The notes under the pieces: model-generated
Database searches by the model: none
The model's input: the letters and a program-made list of their open reading frames with translations, nothing else
Told to the model about the DNA's origin: nothing
Program-made: the position numbers and the translations under genes
Source of the DNA: Microbulbifer agarilyticus
GTDB taxonomy: Bacteria; Pseudomonadota; Gammaproteobacteria; Pseudomonadales; Cellvibrionaceae
NCBI RefSeq assembly: GCF_019800665.1
Contig: NZ_JAHVKO010000001.1
Span: 124,001 to 188,000, forward strand
DNA length: 64,000 bases
Direction of reading: 5' to 3'
Part shown: one piece after another, positions 1 to 9,678 of the stretch
Layout: every line of letters starts with the position of its first letter
How positions within the stretch are numbered: the first letter of the stretch is position 1

Positions 1-1379
1 TCGCGCACCTCCAGCTGGACCAGGTAATCACCGGCGTTTTCACTGATACCACGCAGCTCATCCAGCTCCTCATCGAAGCCGTCTGCGATCACACCGCCTT
101 CACGGAGTACCACGGGTGGGTTTTCCACCAGCGCGCGCTGCAGCAGTTCCACGGTTTGTGGCCACTCACCCATTTCACGATTCAACTGCGCAAGCAGGGC
201 TGCGTCGGTCTCGCTCTGTTGGCTTTGCAGTTCCGGGAATTGGGCCAGGGACATACCCAGACGGGACAGGTCGCGGGGGCGCGCAGAGCGCAGGGCCAGG
301 CGGCCAAGAATCCGCTCCATATCACCGATGGGCTTCAGCGCTTCGCGCAGTGGCTCAAAACGGTAATCAGTAATCAATGCAGAAATCGCGTTCTGGCGCT
401 GCTGCAAAGTATTCAGGTTGCGCAGCGGGTTGTTCAGCCAGCGGCGCAGCAGGCGGCTACCCATGGCCGTCTTACAGGCATCGAATACCGACAGCAGGGT
501 GTTGTCGTCGCCACCGTTCAGGTTGGTGTCGATTTCCAGGTTGCGGCGGCTGGCTGGGTCCAGGGCGACGGTGTCTTCGCTGCGCTCGGTACGCAGGGTG
601 CGAATATGGGGCAGCTCGGTGCGCTGGGTATCGCGGGCGTATTGCAGCAGGCAACCGGCGGCGCAGAGGGCCGCATGCATATGGCTGCAGCCGAAGGCTT
701 CCAGGTCCATGGTGCCAAACTGGCGGTTCAGCAAGCGCAGGGCGCTTTCCAAATCGAATTCCCAGGGGGCGCGGCGGCGCACGCCGGGGCGGCGTTCGAT
801 TTCCACCGGTAGGGTCAGGTCTTCGGATACCAGCAATTCGGTGGGGCTGAAGCGCTGGATCTGCTCTGCCAGGGCCTCTTCACTGTCGACTTCCTGCACC
901 GCGAAATGCCCGGTGCCCACATCCAGCAGCGCTAGACCAAATTGATCGCCCACCAAAACGGTGGAAGCCAGCAGGTTGTCACGGCGCTCGTTCAGCAGCG
1001 CTTCGTCGGTCACGGTGCCGGGCGTGACGATTCGCACAACCTTGCGCTCAACCGGACCCTTGGACGTGGCCGGGTCACCGATCTGCTCGGCAATGGCTAC
1101 AGAGACGCCGGCCTTGATCAGCCGCGCCAGGTAGCCTTCCGCCGCATGGTAGGGAATACCGGCCATGGGAATTGGCTGGCCACCGGATTTACCGCGGGCA
1201 GTCAGGGTCACATCCAGCAGTTCGGCGGCTCGCTTGGCGTCGTCGTAGAACAGCTCGTAGAAATCACCCATGCGGTAAAACACCAGCTCGTGGGTGTGTT
1301 CCGCCTTGATGCGCAGGTACTGCTGCATCATGGGGGTGTGTTCGGGCTTGGATGTCTTGGCGGCGGCAGTTGCGGGCAT
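1..1379 (-). CDS. mutS: DNA mismatch repair protein MutS, 3' part beyond window
   Basis: MutS recognises mismatches and small loops and starts methyl-directed repair in the cytoplasm with MutL. About 459 N-terminal residues are visible in an uninterrupted frame starting at the ATG whose complement is 1377-1379. The N-terminal mismatch-recognition domain is plain: it begins [14 protein letters not shown] and carries the [10 protein letters not shown] segment with the Phe-x-Glu type mismatch-contacting motif. The connector and start of the lever region follow, as in the roughly 850-residue family. The ATPase domain lies outside the window. The gene is divergent from the DUF1214 gene at 1724, with 344 bases between them. 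Nothing is unusual. The identification is firm. Confidence 0.97.
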   Translation of the reverse strand, partial: MPATAAAKTSKPEHTPMMQQYLRIKAEHTHELVFYRMGDFYELFYDDAKRAAELLDVTLTARGKSGGQPIPMAGIPYHAAEGYLARLIKAGVSVAIAEQIGDPATSKGPVERKVVRIVTPGTVTDEALLNERRDNLLASTVLVGDQFGLALLDVGTGHFAVQEVDSEEALAEQIQRFSPTELLVSEDLTLPVEIERRPGVRRRAPWEFDLESALRLLNRQFGTMDLEAFGCSHMHAALCAAGCLLQYARDTQRTELPHIRTLRTERSEDTVALDPASRRNLEIDTNLNGGDDNTLLSVFDACKTAMGSRLLRRWLNNPLRNLNTLQQRQNAISALITDYRFEPLREALKPIGDMERILGRLALRSARPRDLSRLGMSLAQFPELQSQQSETDAALLAQLNREMGEWPQTVELLQRALVENPPVVLREGGVIADGFDEELDELRGISENAGDYLVQLEVR

Positions 1380-1723
1380 TATAGAAAAATCTTTATAAAA
1401 CAGTGGTTTAGTTGTTTTTAGTGCTGGCGCCAGATGGCGGTTGCCACCCGTTGCGGGCGGCCCATGCAAGCCGCGTAGGATACCAAATGGGGCGGTTGAG
1501 AACTATCGGACTGACTGGTCGACCAGGCGAGGTCGACAGAGTCACATCAACTATCCAAGAGCGCGCGCAAAAATTTTGATTTTCGAAGTCCGAGCAGATT
1601 TGCACGGACGCCCGCAGCCGCAAATATCGCTAGATTGGTGCCATCGACATCCGGGCGAAGGCGAAACATGGATTCAATAACAACTGTTTGTACCAATATC
1701 CCTCCAATGGAGGTCTGGCGCGC
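1380..1723. other. Intergenic region between mutS and DUF1214 gene
   Basis: This 344-base gap between divergent genes must hold both promoters. A perfect 12-bp palindrome, CTGGTCGACCAG, lies at 1515-1526, with a further GGTCGAC copy at 1531-1537. Short open frames on both strands have no ribosome-binding site or recognisable protein character, so I see no gene. A GGAGG Shine-Dalgarno sequence at 1709-1713 belongs to the ATG at 1724. Confidence 0.6.
1515..1526. promoter_or_regulatory. 12-bp palindrome CTGGTCGACCAG, possible operator
   Basis: A perfect inverted repeat about 200 bases upstream of the DUF1214/DUF1254/TonB-receptor cluster and 135 bases upstream of mutS. Its core GGTCGAC recurs at 1531-1537. 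The symmetry and position would suit a TetR-type regulator, but no such regulator is seen nearby. Assignment as an operator is inference only. Confidence 0.3.
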
Positions 1724-2356
1724 ATGACATCCAAAGGAAATACGTTCTTTAATAGGCTGCGAGTGCTTCGTTGGCCGCTGGCGGTACTGCTAGTTGCGGC
1801 TTTATCGGTCTTTCTTTTACAGGGCGCTTTAAAAACAGGTCTGCGGGAGAGTTTTCTGCGGAACGGTGACTGGCGTACCAGTGAGAGTATAGGAGCTGCT
1901 GACGCGGATGCTGTGGTAAGGGCCATCGTTGCCATCGGCGGGCTTCTGGGCTCTACCCGTGAGGAATCGATGTACTACACCCTGAATTCGGTAGCCGGGG
2001 AGCCCCTGCGCTTGAATTGTCGTTATCGTATCGAGGGTAGTGATTACGATGCGAATTGGTGGAGCATTACTGCCTATGGCTGGGACTTCTATCTGATTCC
2101 CAATCAGGAGAAGCGCTATTCCTACAACAACGAAAATCTTATTCGGGGTGAGGATGGCCGCTGGGTTATTCGGGTAGGAGTCAGTGAGCAAGAGGGGAAC
2201 TGGTTGCCTGTGGGGCCGTCCGGCACACTAGCTGAAACCAACTCGATGGCACATGATTTTGATCTACTGTTGCGCCTTTACACCCCAGGAAATGCCTACC
2301 TGCAGCACCCTGAATCGGCGCCGCTGCCTACGGTGATTAAGGAGGCTTGCTCATGA
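1724..2356 (+). CDS. DUF1214 domain protein, membrane-anchored
   Basis: A 210-residue protein of unknown function. Residues about 12-32 form one hydrophobic segment after a basic start (inner-membrane anchor), and the rest matches the DUF1214 domain, with the typical YRIEGSD...WWSITAYG and YSYNNENL segments. I chose the ATG at 1724 because GGAGG lies ten bases upstream; a TTG at 1688 is also in frame. The stop overlaps the next start (ATGA at 2353-2356), so the two products are translationally coupled. In many bacteria DUF1254 and DUF1214 are fused in one longer protein; here they are separate small proteins in the order 1214 then 1254. The following TonB receptor suggests a link to uptake of some external substrate, but the function is not known. 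Confidence 0.85.
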   Translation: MTSKGNTFFNRLRVLRWPLAVLLVAALSVFLLQGALKTGLRESFLRNGDWRTSESIGAADADAVVRAIVAIGGLLGSTREESMYYTLNSVAGEPLRLNCRYRIEGSDYDANWWSITAYGWDFYLIPNQEKRYSYNNENLIRGEDGRWVIRVGVSEQEGNWLPVGPSGTLAETNSMAHDFDLLLRLYTPGNAYLQHPESAPLPTVIKEACS

Positions 2357-2892
2357 GCTGGGTGCGCTGGATAGCAGTTATTTTGGTATGTGGCTGGCTG
2401 GGGCAGTACCCTTTGGCCATGTTGGTCCCCCATCTCATTATGGAGCGGCTGTACAATAAAGTCGGTGACCGAACCGGCTACAACCAGATGTATGTAAATA
2501 CTCGGCCTGATGAAACCTTTCGCAATGTGGTGCGCCCAAGCCCGGACCTGTTGTACGCCCTCTGTGTTTACAATCTGGAACAGGGGGCAGTAGTGATAAA
2601 CGCTCCGGTACCTGAGCGCTACTGGTCCATGCAGTTTTACCAGATGAATACGGATAACTTTGCTGGTATCAGTAACCAGCGTGAGCAGCACACACGGGTC
2701 GGCACCCAGGTTGAAGTGACTTTAGTTGGCCCTGATGCCAACCCGGCGGAATACTCCGGCGAAGTCATTCAATCACCGACTGAGCGCGGTGTCATGCTGT
2801 TGCGTGCCTCGGCGATAGGCGATGAATCACAGGCACGGACTGCACTTGAAGGCAGTAGTTGCCAACAACAATTAAAATTCGTATCCACTTGA
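2353..2892 (+). CDS. DUF1254 domain protein, membrane-anchored
   Basis: A 179-residue partner of the preceding DUF1214 protein. It begins with a hydrophobic anchor (residues about 4-25) and then a DUF1254 domain, recognisable by NVVRPSPDLLYALCVYNLEQG and PVPERYWSMQFYQMNTDNF. The start is fixed by an AAGGAGG Shine-Dalgarno sequence at 2339-2345 and by the ATGA overlap with the upstream stop. The TonB-dependent receptor starts 34 bases after the stop, so all three genes are probably one transcript. No catalytic residues can be assigned. Function unknown; the domain assignment is good. Confidence 0.85.
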   Translation: MSWVRWIAVILVCGWLGQYPLAMLVPHLIMERLYNKVGDRTGYNQMYVNTRPDETFRNVVRPSPDLLYALCVYNLEQGAVVINAPVPERYWSMQFYQMNTDNFAGISNQREQHTRVGTQVEVTLVGPDANPAEYSGEVIQSPTERGVMLLRASAIGDESQARTALEGSSCQQQLKFVST

Positions 2893-2926
2893 TCAAAAAC
2901 ATAAATATAAATAGGGAGAGCTGATC

Positions 2927-5323
2927 ATGAATCGTAAATATGGTGATTATAGAAAAACAGTCCTGGCTGGTGCTATTGCCAGTTTGACCGTCGCCAGCAG
3001 TGCAGGAGTAGCCGCGCAAGAGTTAACACTGGAAGAGGTCGTTGTCACGGCGCAAAAGCGTACAGAGAGCTTGCAGGATGTACCCATTTCAATTGCCGCT
3101 ATGGGTGGCGAAAAAATTGATAATCTGGGAATTACCTCGCTTGAGGAATTAACGCAATACACTCCCAACGTGACCGTTAATAATGGCTCCGGGACTCCCA
3201 ATCTGTTTATTCGCGGTATCGGTTCTGGTACCAATCAGGGTTTTGAACAGTCGGTAGGTATGTATACCGATGGTGTTTACGCGGCCCGCGGTCCGTTGGC
3301 TGCAGTTCCTACCACAATGGACCTAGAGCGCGTTGAAATACTCAAAGGACCGCAGGGTATTCTATTTGGTAAGAATACGGTTGCGGGTGCGATCAATATC
3401 ACTAGCGCGAAGCCCACCGAAGAGTTTGAGGGTATGGCCGAGGTCCTGTACTCCCCCGAGTATGGCGATCAGCAATACAACCTGGTGCTATCTGGGCCGC
3501 TGGCTGAAAGCTTGTCCGGTCGTCTGGCAGTTCGCCACGACGCGACAGGGGATGGTTGGTGGGAAAATATTACCACCGGTGATGAAGGCCCCGATAGCGA
3601 CAACGTTTATGCCCGCGCCAGCCTGCGCTGGATGGCCGGCGATAATCTAGAGATCAACGCCAAGTACGAATCCGGTGATTTTCAGAGCGGAGCAACGCCA
3701 GGGGCGATATACCAGTCGGACTTTGCAGGGCAGCAGAACTTTGCCGGGTCGGTGCCGATTCCAGTGGTGTCTGATAGGGAGAAAGGCGCGGGGGAAGCTG
3801 GAACCCGTAAAGCGGTGAACACAGACGTGTTTGCGTTGACAGTCGATTGGGATTTCGAATTTGCGACCTTCACGTCGATTTCAGCCTACTCGGTCTACGA
3901 TATGATGTCGACGGGCGATACCGATATCGTCGCAGCGCCCTCGATTACCCGTACACGATGGGAAGATTACGAACAGTACAGTCAGGAATTGCGTCTGGTA
4001 TCACCGGGTGGCGAAACGATCGACTGGATTGCTGGCGCCTACTACCAGAGCAGTGATCTGGATATCAGCCGTCGCCTGGACGCGCTGGATTTTGCGCAGT
4101 CTGGCCCCTTGAATAGCGCCCCGCTGTATCTTCCTGGCCCTGGCGTGCCCAGTGTTTTCGATCAGGAAGGGGAGAGCTGGGCCGTGTTTGCGCAAAGTAC
4201 CTGGAACGCCTCTGACGTCCTGCGCTTGAGCTTGGGCCTGCGCTATAACGAGGAGTCCAAGGAGCTGGATAAGATAGTTGACTCTTCTGGCCTGCTGGTC
4301 CGGACTCCTACCGGATTTTCTCCTATCGACGGTCAGGCCCAGCTAATTGAAGACCTGCGCCAGCACAGTTTTACCGACCTCAGTCGTGAAGAAGCCAAGT
4401 GGACTTACTCCACGAACGTCCAATGGGATGTGAGTGAAGACACCATGCTGTATACGAGCGTCAGTACCGGCTTCAAGGGCGGCGGCTACGACGAGGCCTA
4501 CAGTGGTGCTGGCTATGAGATTCGCCGATTCCACCCTGCGCTAGGTCCGCTTCCTCCTGTCGAGGGCAACGACCCGTCGATACTTGAGTATGAACCTGAA
4601 GAAGTTCTCACCTATGAAGCTGGGGCGAAAATGCGTCTGCTGGATGGTGCTGCAGAATTGAATATCGCTGTATTTAGAATGGACTATGACGACCTGCAGA
4701 CCAGTTCTCTCATTGGGGACGTTTACCGTGTGGGTAATGCCGGCGAAGCGATCAGTCAGGGCGCAGAAGTGGATGGCCGCATCAGGCTATCCGAGCGCTT
4801 GTCTGTCGGTGGTGCAGTGGCTTATCTTGATGCCTACTACGCGGACTTTAGCGGCGCCACTTGTACCACTCCGCAAGCGATGGATCCGGCGAACAATCCC
4901 GGTTGTCTACTTGAAGATGGCACCAATATTGTCGCAGCGGGTCAGAGGGGCGGTCAGGACCTGAAAGGGGAGACCCTGGTCTATGCTCCAGATCTGAGTG
5001 CGAACCTTAATGCACAGTATGTCGTTCCTGTGGGCGGTAGTATGGAGCTGACCAGTGCTGTGGATGTGAACTATAGCGATGAGTTTTACTCTGCTCTCGA
5101 CCTCGATCCAAATACCAAACACGACGATACGGCTATCTTTAATGCCCGTGTTGCGCTGGCCAGTAACGATAACAGCTGGGTAGTGGCTCTGGTTGGTAAG
5201 AACCTGACCGACGAAACGACGTATATCTGGAAAAACGATGTGCCGGTAACTAATTCCAATAGTTACTATGGCGTGCCGGAGCGACCACGCTCCATTTCCC
5301 TACAGGCGCGCTACAACTTCTAA
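2927..5323 (+). CDS. TonB-dependent outer-membrane receptor
   Basis: A 798-residue ligand-gated outer-membrane transporter energised by TonB-ExbB-ExbD. It has a signal peptide (residues 1-30, ending AGVAAQ), a TonB-box-like LEEVVVTAQKR, a plug domain with LFIRGIGSG and VEILKGPQGILFGKN, and a C-terminal 22-strand barrel ending in the usual aromatic residue (QARYNF). The plug opening, VVVTAQKRTESLQDVPISI, is the form common in sphingomonad and cellvibrionad receptors whose substrates are rarely known. A GGGAGAG ribosome site precedes the ATG. It follows the DUF1214/DUF1254 pair and is followed by an MFS carrier, so both membranes of one uptake route may be covered. No siderophore genes are near; the substrate is open. 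Confidence 0.95.
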   Translation: MNRKYGDYRKTVLAGAIASLTVASSAGVAAQELTLEEVVVTAQKRTESLQDVPISIAAMGGEKIDNLGITSLEELTQYTPNVTVNNGSGTPNLFIRGIGSGTNQGFEQSVGMYTDGVYAARGPLAAVPTTMDLERVEILKGPQGILFGKNTVAGAINITSAKPTEEFEGMAEVLYSPEYGDQQYNLVLSGPLAESLSGRLAVRHDATGDGWWENITTGDEGPDSDNVYARASLRWMAGDNLEINAKYESGDFQSGATPGAIYQSDFAGQQNFAGSVPIPVVSDREKGAGEAGTRKAVNTDVFALTVDWDFEFATFTSISAYSVYDMMSTGDTDIVAAPSITRTRWEDYEQYSQELRLVSPGGETIDWIAGAYYQSSDLDISRRLDALDFAQSGPLNSAPLYLPGPGVPSVFDQEGESWAVFAQSTWNASDVLRLSLGLRYNEESKELDKIVDSSGLLVRTPTGFSPIDGQAQLIEDLRQHSFTDLSREEAKWTYSTNVQWDVSEDTMLYTSVSTGFKGGGYDEAYSGAGYEIRRFHPALGPLPPVEGNDPSILEYEPEEVLTYEAGAKMRLLDGAAELNIAVFRMDYDDLQTSSLIGDVYRVGNAGEAISQGAEVDGRIRLSERLSVGGAVAYLDAYYADFSGATCTTPQAMDPANNPGCLLEDGTNIVAAGQRGGQDLKGETLVYAPDLSANLNAQYVVPVGGSMELTSAVDVNYSDEFYSALDLDPNTKHDDTAIFNARVALASNDNSWVVALVGKNLTDETTYIWKNDVPVTNSNSYYGVPERPRSISLQARYNF

Positions 5324-5343
5324 GATTCTTTCCACGTGCTAAT

Positions 5344-5381
5344 CCAAAGACCGCTTATATATTGTTATAAGCGTTCTTTGG
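5344..5381 (+). terminator. Hairpin after TonB receptor gene
   Basis: CCAAAGA...CTTATA pairs with TATAAG...TCTTTGG, an imperfect stem of about 14 bp 20 bases after the receptor stop. No U-run follows directly, but a second short stem (TAGGCC/GGCCTA, 5396-5420) comes next. It probably reduces read-through into the MFS gene. Confidence 0.5.
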
Positions 5382-5447
5382 TTGCTCATAATTTTTAGGC
5401 CGTCGTACTCTCTTGGCCTAAATAAATAATGCGCTTATGAGAAACTT

Positions 5448-6785
5448 ATGAGTTCATCCTCCAGTAAGTCACGCATCTCCAATGATTTGTACGCTAATAA
5501 ATCCCCGGGTCTTATTCTGGGGTTTTTGATGCTGCTAAATATCATCAATATGGTGGATAGAAATTTACTTGCGGGTTTCGGTCCTCAAGTGGTTTCCGAC
5601 CTTAACCTGAGTGATAGTGAATTTGGATTGCTGACAGGTGCTATTTTTGTTTTTTTCTACTCTATCATGGGGCTGGTGATGGGGTTCTTGGCGGATCGCT
5701 ATCATAGGCCGCGGATCATCGCTGTGGGGCTTGTGGTGTGGAGCGTACTTACTGCCTATTCAGGGATCGCTAAAAATTTTCTGCAGCTGGCCATTGCACG
5801 CTTGTTTATTGGTGTGGGTGAATCTTGCCTGGCTCCCACATCCATGTCGTTACTGTCTGACTTGTACCCATCGCGTAAGCGCGGTTTGGTTTCTGCAATC
5901 TATTACCTTGGCTTGCCACTCGGCGCCGGCGGTAGCTTTGTTGTTGCAGGTGTTCTTGGCCCGAAAATAGGATGGAGGAATTCATTTCTGATCATGGGGG
6001 CGCTCGGTTTGGTGCTCACATTGCCTCTTCTACTGATGAAAGACGCACCGCGCGGGAGAGAGGATTTTATTGAAAAGAGCGACTCCGGTAAAGAAGGCTG
6101 GCGGCACTTTTGGGAAACGCTTAAGCAGCGACCGGCACTAATGTTCACTATGATGGGCGCAATTTTTTTACATATTCCAATTGGCGCGGCGAACTTTACA
6201 CAGATTTGGCTGGTTAGAGAGCGCGGCTTTGGAGCCTCCGATATTGCAACCCTATACGGAATTTTCTTCATTGTTTTTGGCGTATTGGGCACGTTGCTCG
6301 GCGGTATTTTGGGTGATTGGTATAACGCGCGTCACAAAGGGGGTAGGGTTCGACTTCTCGCTATTATGATGCTTGTGTTAGCACCGCTGCTGCTCGGGTA
6401 TCGTTTGGTGGATCCGTCTTCGCCCTTTTTCTATATCGGGATGTGCACCGGACTGTTCTTGATGTCCGTATTCTACGGTCCGGCATTCTCAACGATTCAG
6501 GATCTATCACCAGTCAGAATGCGAGCGCGTATGACGGCACTGCTTTTGATTGCCTGCAACCTGATTGGGCTGGGTCTGGGTTCAGTGATAACAGGGGTTG
6601 TAAGTGACTTGCTTCAAGACGCTGCGGTGGAAAATTCCCTCACCTTCTCTCTACTTGCAGCGGATCTGATGTCTCTATTGACCATTCCTTGCTTTTTCTT
6701 GGCATCTTTGCAAATCGCGAGGTCACAGGTGGGCGAGGTTTTGGGTAACCAAATAGATCAACTCCCGAGCCGAGGTTTGTCGTAG
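5448..6785 (+). CDS. MFS transporter, Spinster-like
   Basis: A 445-residue inner-membrane carrier with about 12 hydrophobic helices. The N-terminal half shows NIINMVDRNLLAGF at the first helix, the loop motif GFLADRYHRPR between helices 2 and 3, and RLFIGVGESCLAPTS in helix 4, which together are typical of the Spinster-like branch of the major facilitator superfamily. In bacteria this branch is mostly annotated for organic solutes, so the substrate cannot be told. The gene lies between a TonB receptor and a secreted hydrolase and could carry the same compound across the inner membrane. The ribosome-binding site before the ATG is weak. Confidence 0.9.
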   Translation: MSSSSSKSRISNDLYANKSPGLILGFLMLLNIINMVDRNLLAGFGPQVVSDLNLSDSEFGLLTGAIFVFFYSIMGLVMGFLADRYHRPRIIAVGLVVWSVLTAYSGIAKNFLQLAIARLFIGVGESCLAPTSMSLLSDLYPSRKRGLVSAIYYLGLPLGAGGSFVVAGVLGPKIGWRNSFLIMGALGLVLTLPLLLMKDAPRGREDFIEKSDSGKEGWRHFWETLKQRPALMFTMMGAIFLHIPIGAANFTQIWLVRERGFGASDIATLYGIFFIVFGVLGTLLGGILGDWYNARHKGGRVRLLAIMMLVLAPLLLGYRLVDPSSPFFYIGMCTGLFLMSVFYGPAFSTIQDLSPVRMRARMTALLLIACNLIGLGLGSVITGVVSDLLQDAAVENSLTFSLLAADLMSLLTIPCFFLASLQIARSQVGEVLGNQIDQLPSRGLS

Positions 6786-7020
6786 TTTTTAGTTGTGAAA
6801 ATATGAGCTTTGTAGCGGGGTTTGTAGTTTAAAAGACCTGCATTATTTGCTCGCTGATGGGGATAGATTTTTTCTGGATGGAAATCCTGTAAGTGCAGAT
6901 TTCTTGTCTATCAGGCGGTCGAGTAGGGCATGTCGGTTTCGTTGATCTTCGTGATGGTTTGTGTACGTCATTTTGACTTCGCGACCATTAATGAAAATAA
7001 AATAATGATGAGATTAACTA

Positions 7021-7920
7021 ATGAAACAGATAAACAATTACAGAGATATTTTTCGTCTTGTTGCCAGTGCCACTGGTATGTGCGGTAGAGGTTTTACACG
7101 ATTTTATATGATCCTGGTGCTGGCGTTTTTTTCTGCGGAGTCCGCGACTGCAGATATTATGACAACTACGAATATCGGCGGTGTGAGTGTTGAGATTCGC
7201 CGGGCTGGCAATGGGGTTTATCCATTGGTCATATTCTCTCACGGGATGGGGGGCTGTCCTGGCAATACCAATGGGATTCAAAGCCGACTCGCTGATGCAG
7301 GCTACATCGTGGTTGCCCCGAAACACGATGACTGCCTCACGGGCAATACAACGCCGGACGTCCCTTGGACGCAACCAGAGAACTGGACCGACCAAACCAA
7401 TGTTGATCGGCGTGATGACATGCACGCGGTCCTCGACGCCTTACCGTCAAGCGCCTACTCACAGTACATCGAAGGGTTCAGTAACATTGGCTGCATGGGG
7501 CACTCGATGGGCGGCTACACGTGTATGGGTATTGCTGGGGCATGGAGTAGCTGGGCGCGCAGCGAGGTCGGTGCGGTTGCAGCGCTCTCGCCCTGGCATA
7601 GACCGTTAATGGTACAAAATCGGGTTGGTGATATGACCAATGGGCAAACCCTATATCAGGGCGGTACCTTGGATAGCACGATCACTCCCGAGCTTATACA
7701 GGCCGGCGGTACTTACGCTCAGACGTCGCCCTCAAAATACGGGCAGGTATTTTATCGGGCGGGGCACTCTGCATGGACGGATGGCTGGCTGTCTAGCCGG
7801 TTCCATGACGAGATGGCCTATTACCTGGTTTCATTTTTCGATGCGTATCTCAAGCACGGTTCTGTGTCGGATCTTGAGGTCAAGAAATCGCGAGTGGACA
7901 CTCTGGATTACGAGCACTAG
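7021..7920 (+). CDS. Secreted alpha/beta-hydrolase (dienelactone hydrolase/PET-hydrolase-like fold)
   Basis: A 299-residue predicted exported hydrolase. A hydrophobic segment ending ESATA (residues about 28-44) looks like a signal peptide; an in-frame ATG at 7078 would give a more ordinary signal length, so the start is uncertain. The oxyanion-hole loop FSHGMGGCPGN and the nucleophile elbow GHSMGG (Ser in G-x-S-x-G) are clear, and a late GHSAW is the probable catalytic His. Ester or amide hydrolysis is expected. It follows the MFS gene and faces the AraC regulator. The substrate is unknown; cutinase, polyester and lipid esters are all possible. Confidence 0.85.
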   Translation: MKQINNYRDIFRLVASATGMCGRGFTRFYMILVLAFFSAESATADIMTTTNIGGVSVEIRRAGNGVYPLVIFSHGMGGCPGNTNGIQSRLADAGYIVVAPKHDDCLTGNTTPDVPWTQPENWTDQTNVDRRDDMHAVLDALPSSAYSQYIEGFSNIGCMGHSMGGYTCMGIAGAWSSWARSEVGAVAALSPWHRPLMVQNRVGDMTNGQTLYQGGTLDSTITPELIQAGGTYAQTSPSKYGQVFYRAGHSAWTDGWLSSRFHDEMAYYLVSFFDAYLKHGSVSDLEVKKSRVDTLDYEH

Positions 7921-7999
7921 CGCTGGGTGTACTAGTAGGGCTACGCGCAGTCGAAACTCCTGAAGTGAGTGTGCGTCGCCGGTCTAGCTAACCTAGCAT

Positions 8000-8028
8000 G
8001 CACTCGCCATCAACTTTTTGGCGAGTGC
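8000..8028. terminator. Perfect 10-bp hairpin between convergent genes
   Basis: GCACTCGCCA (8000-8009) pairs exactly with TGGCGAGTGC (8019-8028) over a 9-base loop, between the hydrolase stop at 7920 and the AraC stop at 8045. There is no U-run on either side, so it may act as a bidirectional terminator or an mRNA 3'-end stabiliser. Confidence 0.55.
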
Positions 8029-8044
8029 GCTGTATATATGAATG

Positions 8045-9400
8045 CTATTCGTTGATGTTCTGTGCCGCGGATAAGATCTCGGTTTCAGATGCCTCAGCCA
8101 TTGCCCGCTTAAATTTAGTTGGCGTCATGTTGGTGGCTCGCTTGAATGCATCATAAAAGGATGATTTGGATTTAAAGCCAACTTCTGCAGCCAATTCCAC
8201 AACGGGTAGATTTGCAGTTTTAGGGTCCAGCAATATACGTCTGGCCAGATCTATCCGATAACTGTTGACAAAACTGAAGAAATTTTGACTCATCTGACCA
8301 TTCAGTACCTGTGAAGCCTGAGGGGCTGTCAAACCTGCAGCTTCGGCTAGTTCGGGCAGGGTTAGGTCAGAGTCCAAGTACAACTGCTCATTTTGCATGA
8401 CTTGCATAAGTTTGATTTTGTAGCGCTGGCCGTCCTCGCTACTCATTTTGGAGCGCTTGTACTTAGCGTCCGGCTCAACCGGAGCGTTTTCTGTGTCCAC
8501 AGGGCTGTCTACGGTTATCGTACGACTGCCTGAGAAAGAGCCCTCTGCATCCTTCGGCGGGGAGAACGGTTCGTGCTCTTTTAACCAAGCCGGTTCGCTA
8601 TCTTTTGCCTGAATTACACCGCTGATCAGGCTGGGCTGAAGCAGTGCGCTGATTGCTACGGCGTAAAAAAGAGCCACGAGTAACACCGCATAAGCATTCG
8701 CGAACGGAGTCGAAAGATCATAGAGATTCAGAAATAAGGGCAGTCGGTTAAATAGTAGCAGTAGTCCAAGAACAGCGAGGAACGTAATGGTTAGTAAGCG
8801 CAACCACCTTAGATTCATATGTTCCAGCGATGAAAAATGTTGTTCTAGTCGTTTGTTGTGATCTCTGATAAGCCTCAGGACCAGCAAGCCATAGCACGTC
8901 GACTGTACTGCAAAAAATATGAAGTGAAAGTATGACTCGATTAATGCGCGCCAGAAGCTACCCATAAAGCTCCATATGATCGCTTCAGTTGTCGGGTCAC
9001 TTCCCAGGTAGTTCCATAAATAGGCGGTGAAAAGTCGCTGTTGGTCGGGGTCAAGTTGCCAAAACTTTAAGTTGTTTACCGTAAAAAACACAATAGCCGG
9101 GAGAAAATGCCAGCAATGCCGATAGTTTAGCCTTGTCCCTGTAATGCTTAACGCATATAGATAGAGTAATGGGCCCCAAGTAAAGCGGAGTTGACTGAGA
9201 ATGATCGAGAACTGGGGGTAATCCTGAAAAACACCCAATTGGATTAGCAGCTTTTGTAACAGGATGGCGGCAGTGGCGAGGACCAGAGTCGCCATAATGG
9301 CGTTGGCAAGGCGGTGCCCAGAGTGGGCATAGAGCAAGACCCCCGCCATGACAACACCCTGCACAACGCCGATCCCACAAAGAAAATTAACCAGGCTCAT
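8045..9400 (-). CDS. AraC-family regulator with N-terminal membrane domain
   Basis: A 451-residue regulator. The first roughly 250 residues are seven or so hydrophobic helices (for example IMATLVLATAAILLQKLL and LLTITFLAVLGLLLLF). A charged linker follows, then a C-terminal AraC/XylS double helix-turn-helix (about 340-440) with LPELAEAAGLTAPQASQVLN and VVELAAEVGFKSKSSFYDAFKR. This build belongs to membrane-embedded AraC proteins that sense an external or membrane signal. It sits between the uptake/hydrolase genes and the divergent acyl-CoA synthetase (start 278 bases away), its most likely target. The signal may be lipophilic, but this is inferred from neighbours only. Confidence 0.9.
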   Translation of the reverse strand: MSLVNFLCGIGVVQGVVMAGVLLYAHSGHRLANAIMATLVLATAAILLQKLLIQLGVFQDYPQFSIILSQLRFTWGPLLYLYALSITGTRLNYRHCWHFLPAIVFFTVNNLKFWQLDPDQQRLFTAYLWNYLGSDPTTEAIIWSFMGSFWRALIESYFHFIFFAVQSTCYGLLVLRLIRDHNKRLEQHFSSLEHMNLRWLRLLTITFLAVLGLLLLFNRLPLFLNLYDLSTPFANAYAVLLVALFYAVAISALLQPSLISGVIQAKDSEPAWLKEHEPFSPPKDAEGSFSGSRTITVDSPVDTENAPVEPDAKYKRSKMSSEDGQRYKIKLMQVMQNEQLYLDSDLTLPELAEAAGLTAPQASQVLNGQMSQNFFSFVNSYRIDLARRILLDPKTANLPVVELAAEVGFKSKSSFYDAFKRATNMTPTKFKRAMAEASETEILSAAQNINE

Positions 9401-9678
9401 TATTATTAGATTCTCATTTCCCTAGAAAGACTGACAGTAACATCTCAGGTGTATGGATTGTTGTCAAATTTCACTATGCCACTAAACCGTGCGGGTGTCT
9501 CAGGGTGAAATATACAGTTATCACTATGTGTGTTGGTAGCGAAATAGGTGCAGTCGAGATATTTGAGGTGGTTTAACAGCTCTAGTTGAACCTTTTCTGG
9601 GTGTTTCAGGTTCGTAGTTTTAGCAGTTCGAATAGATTTTCTAAGTTTGAATTGGTTAGGTTTAACGAGTAGCGAAAT

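Noticed and set aside
156..945. Several plus-strand frames within the first kilobase
   Set aside because: All lie opposite the MutS coding sequence, which is unambiguous on the minus strand.
1408..1680. Small open frames in the gap before the DUF1214 gene
   Set aside because: No ribosome site, no protein-like features, and they overlap the promoter area of mutS.
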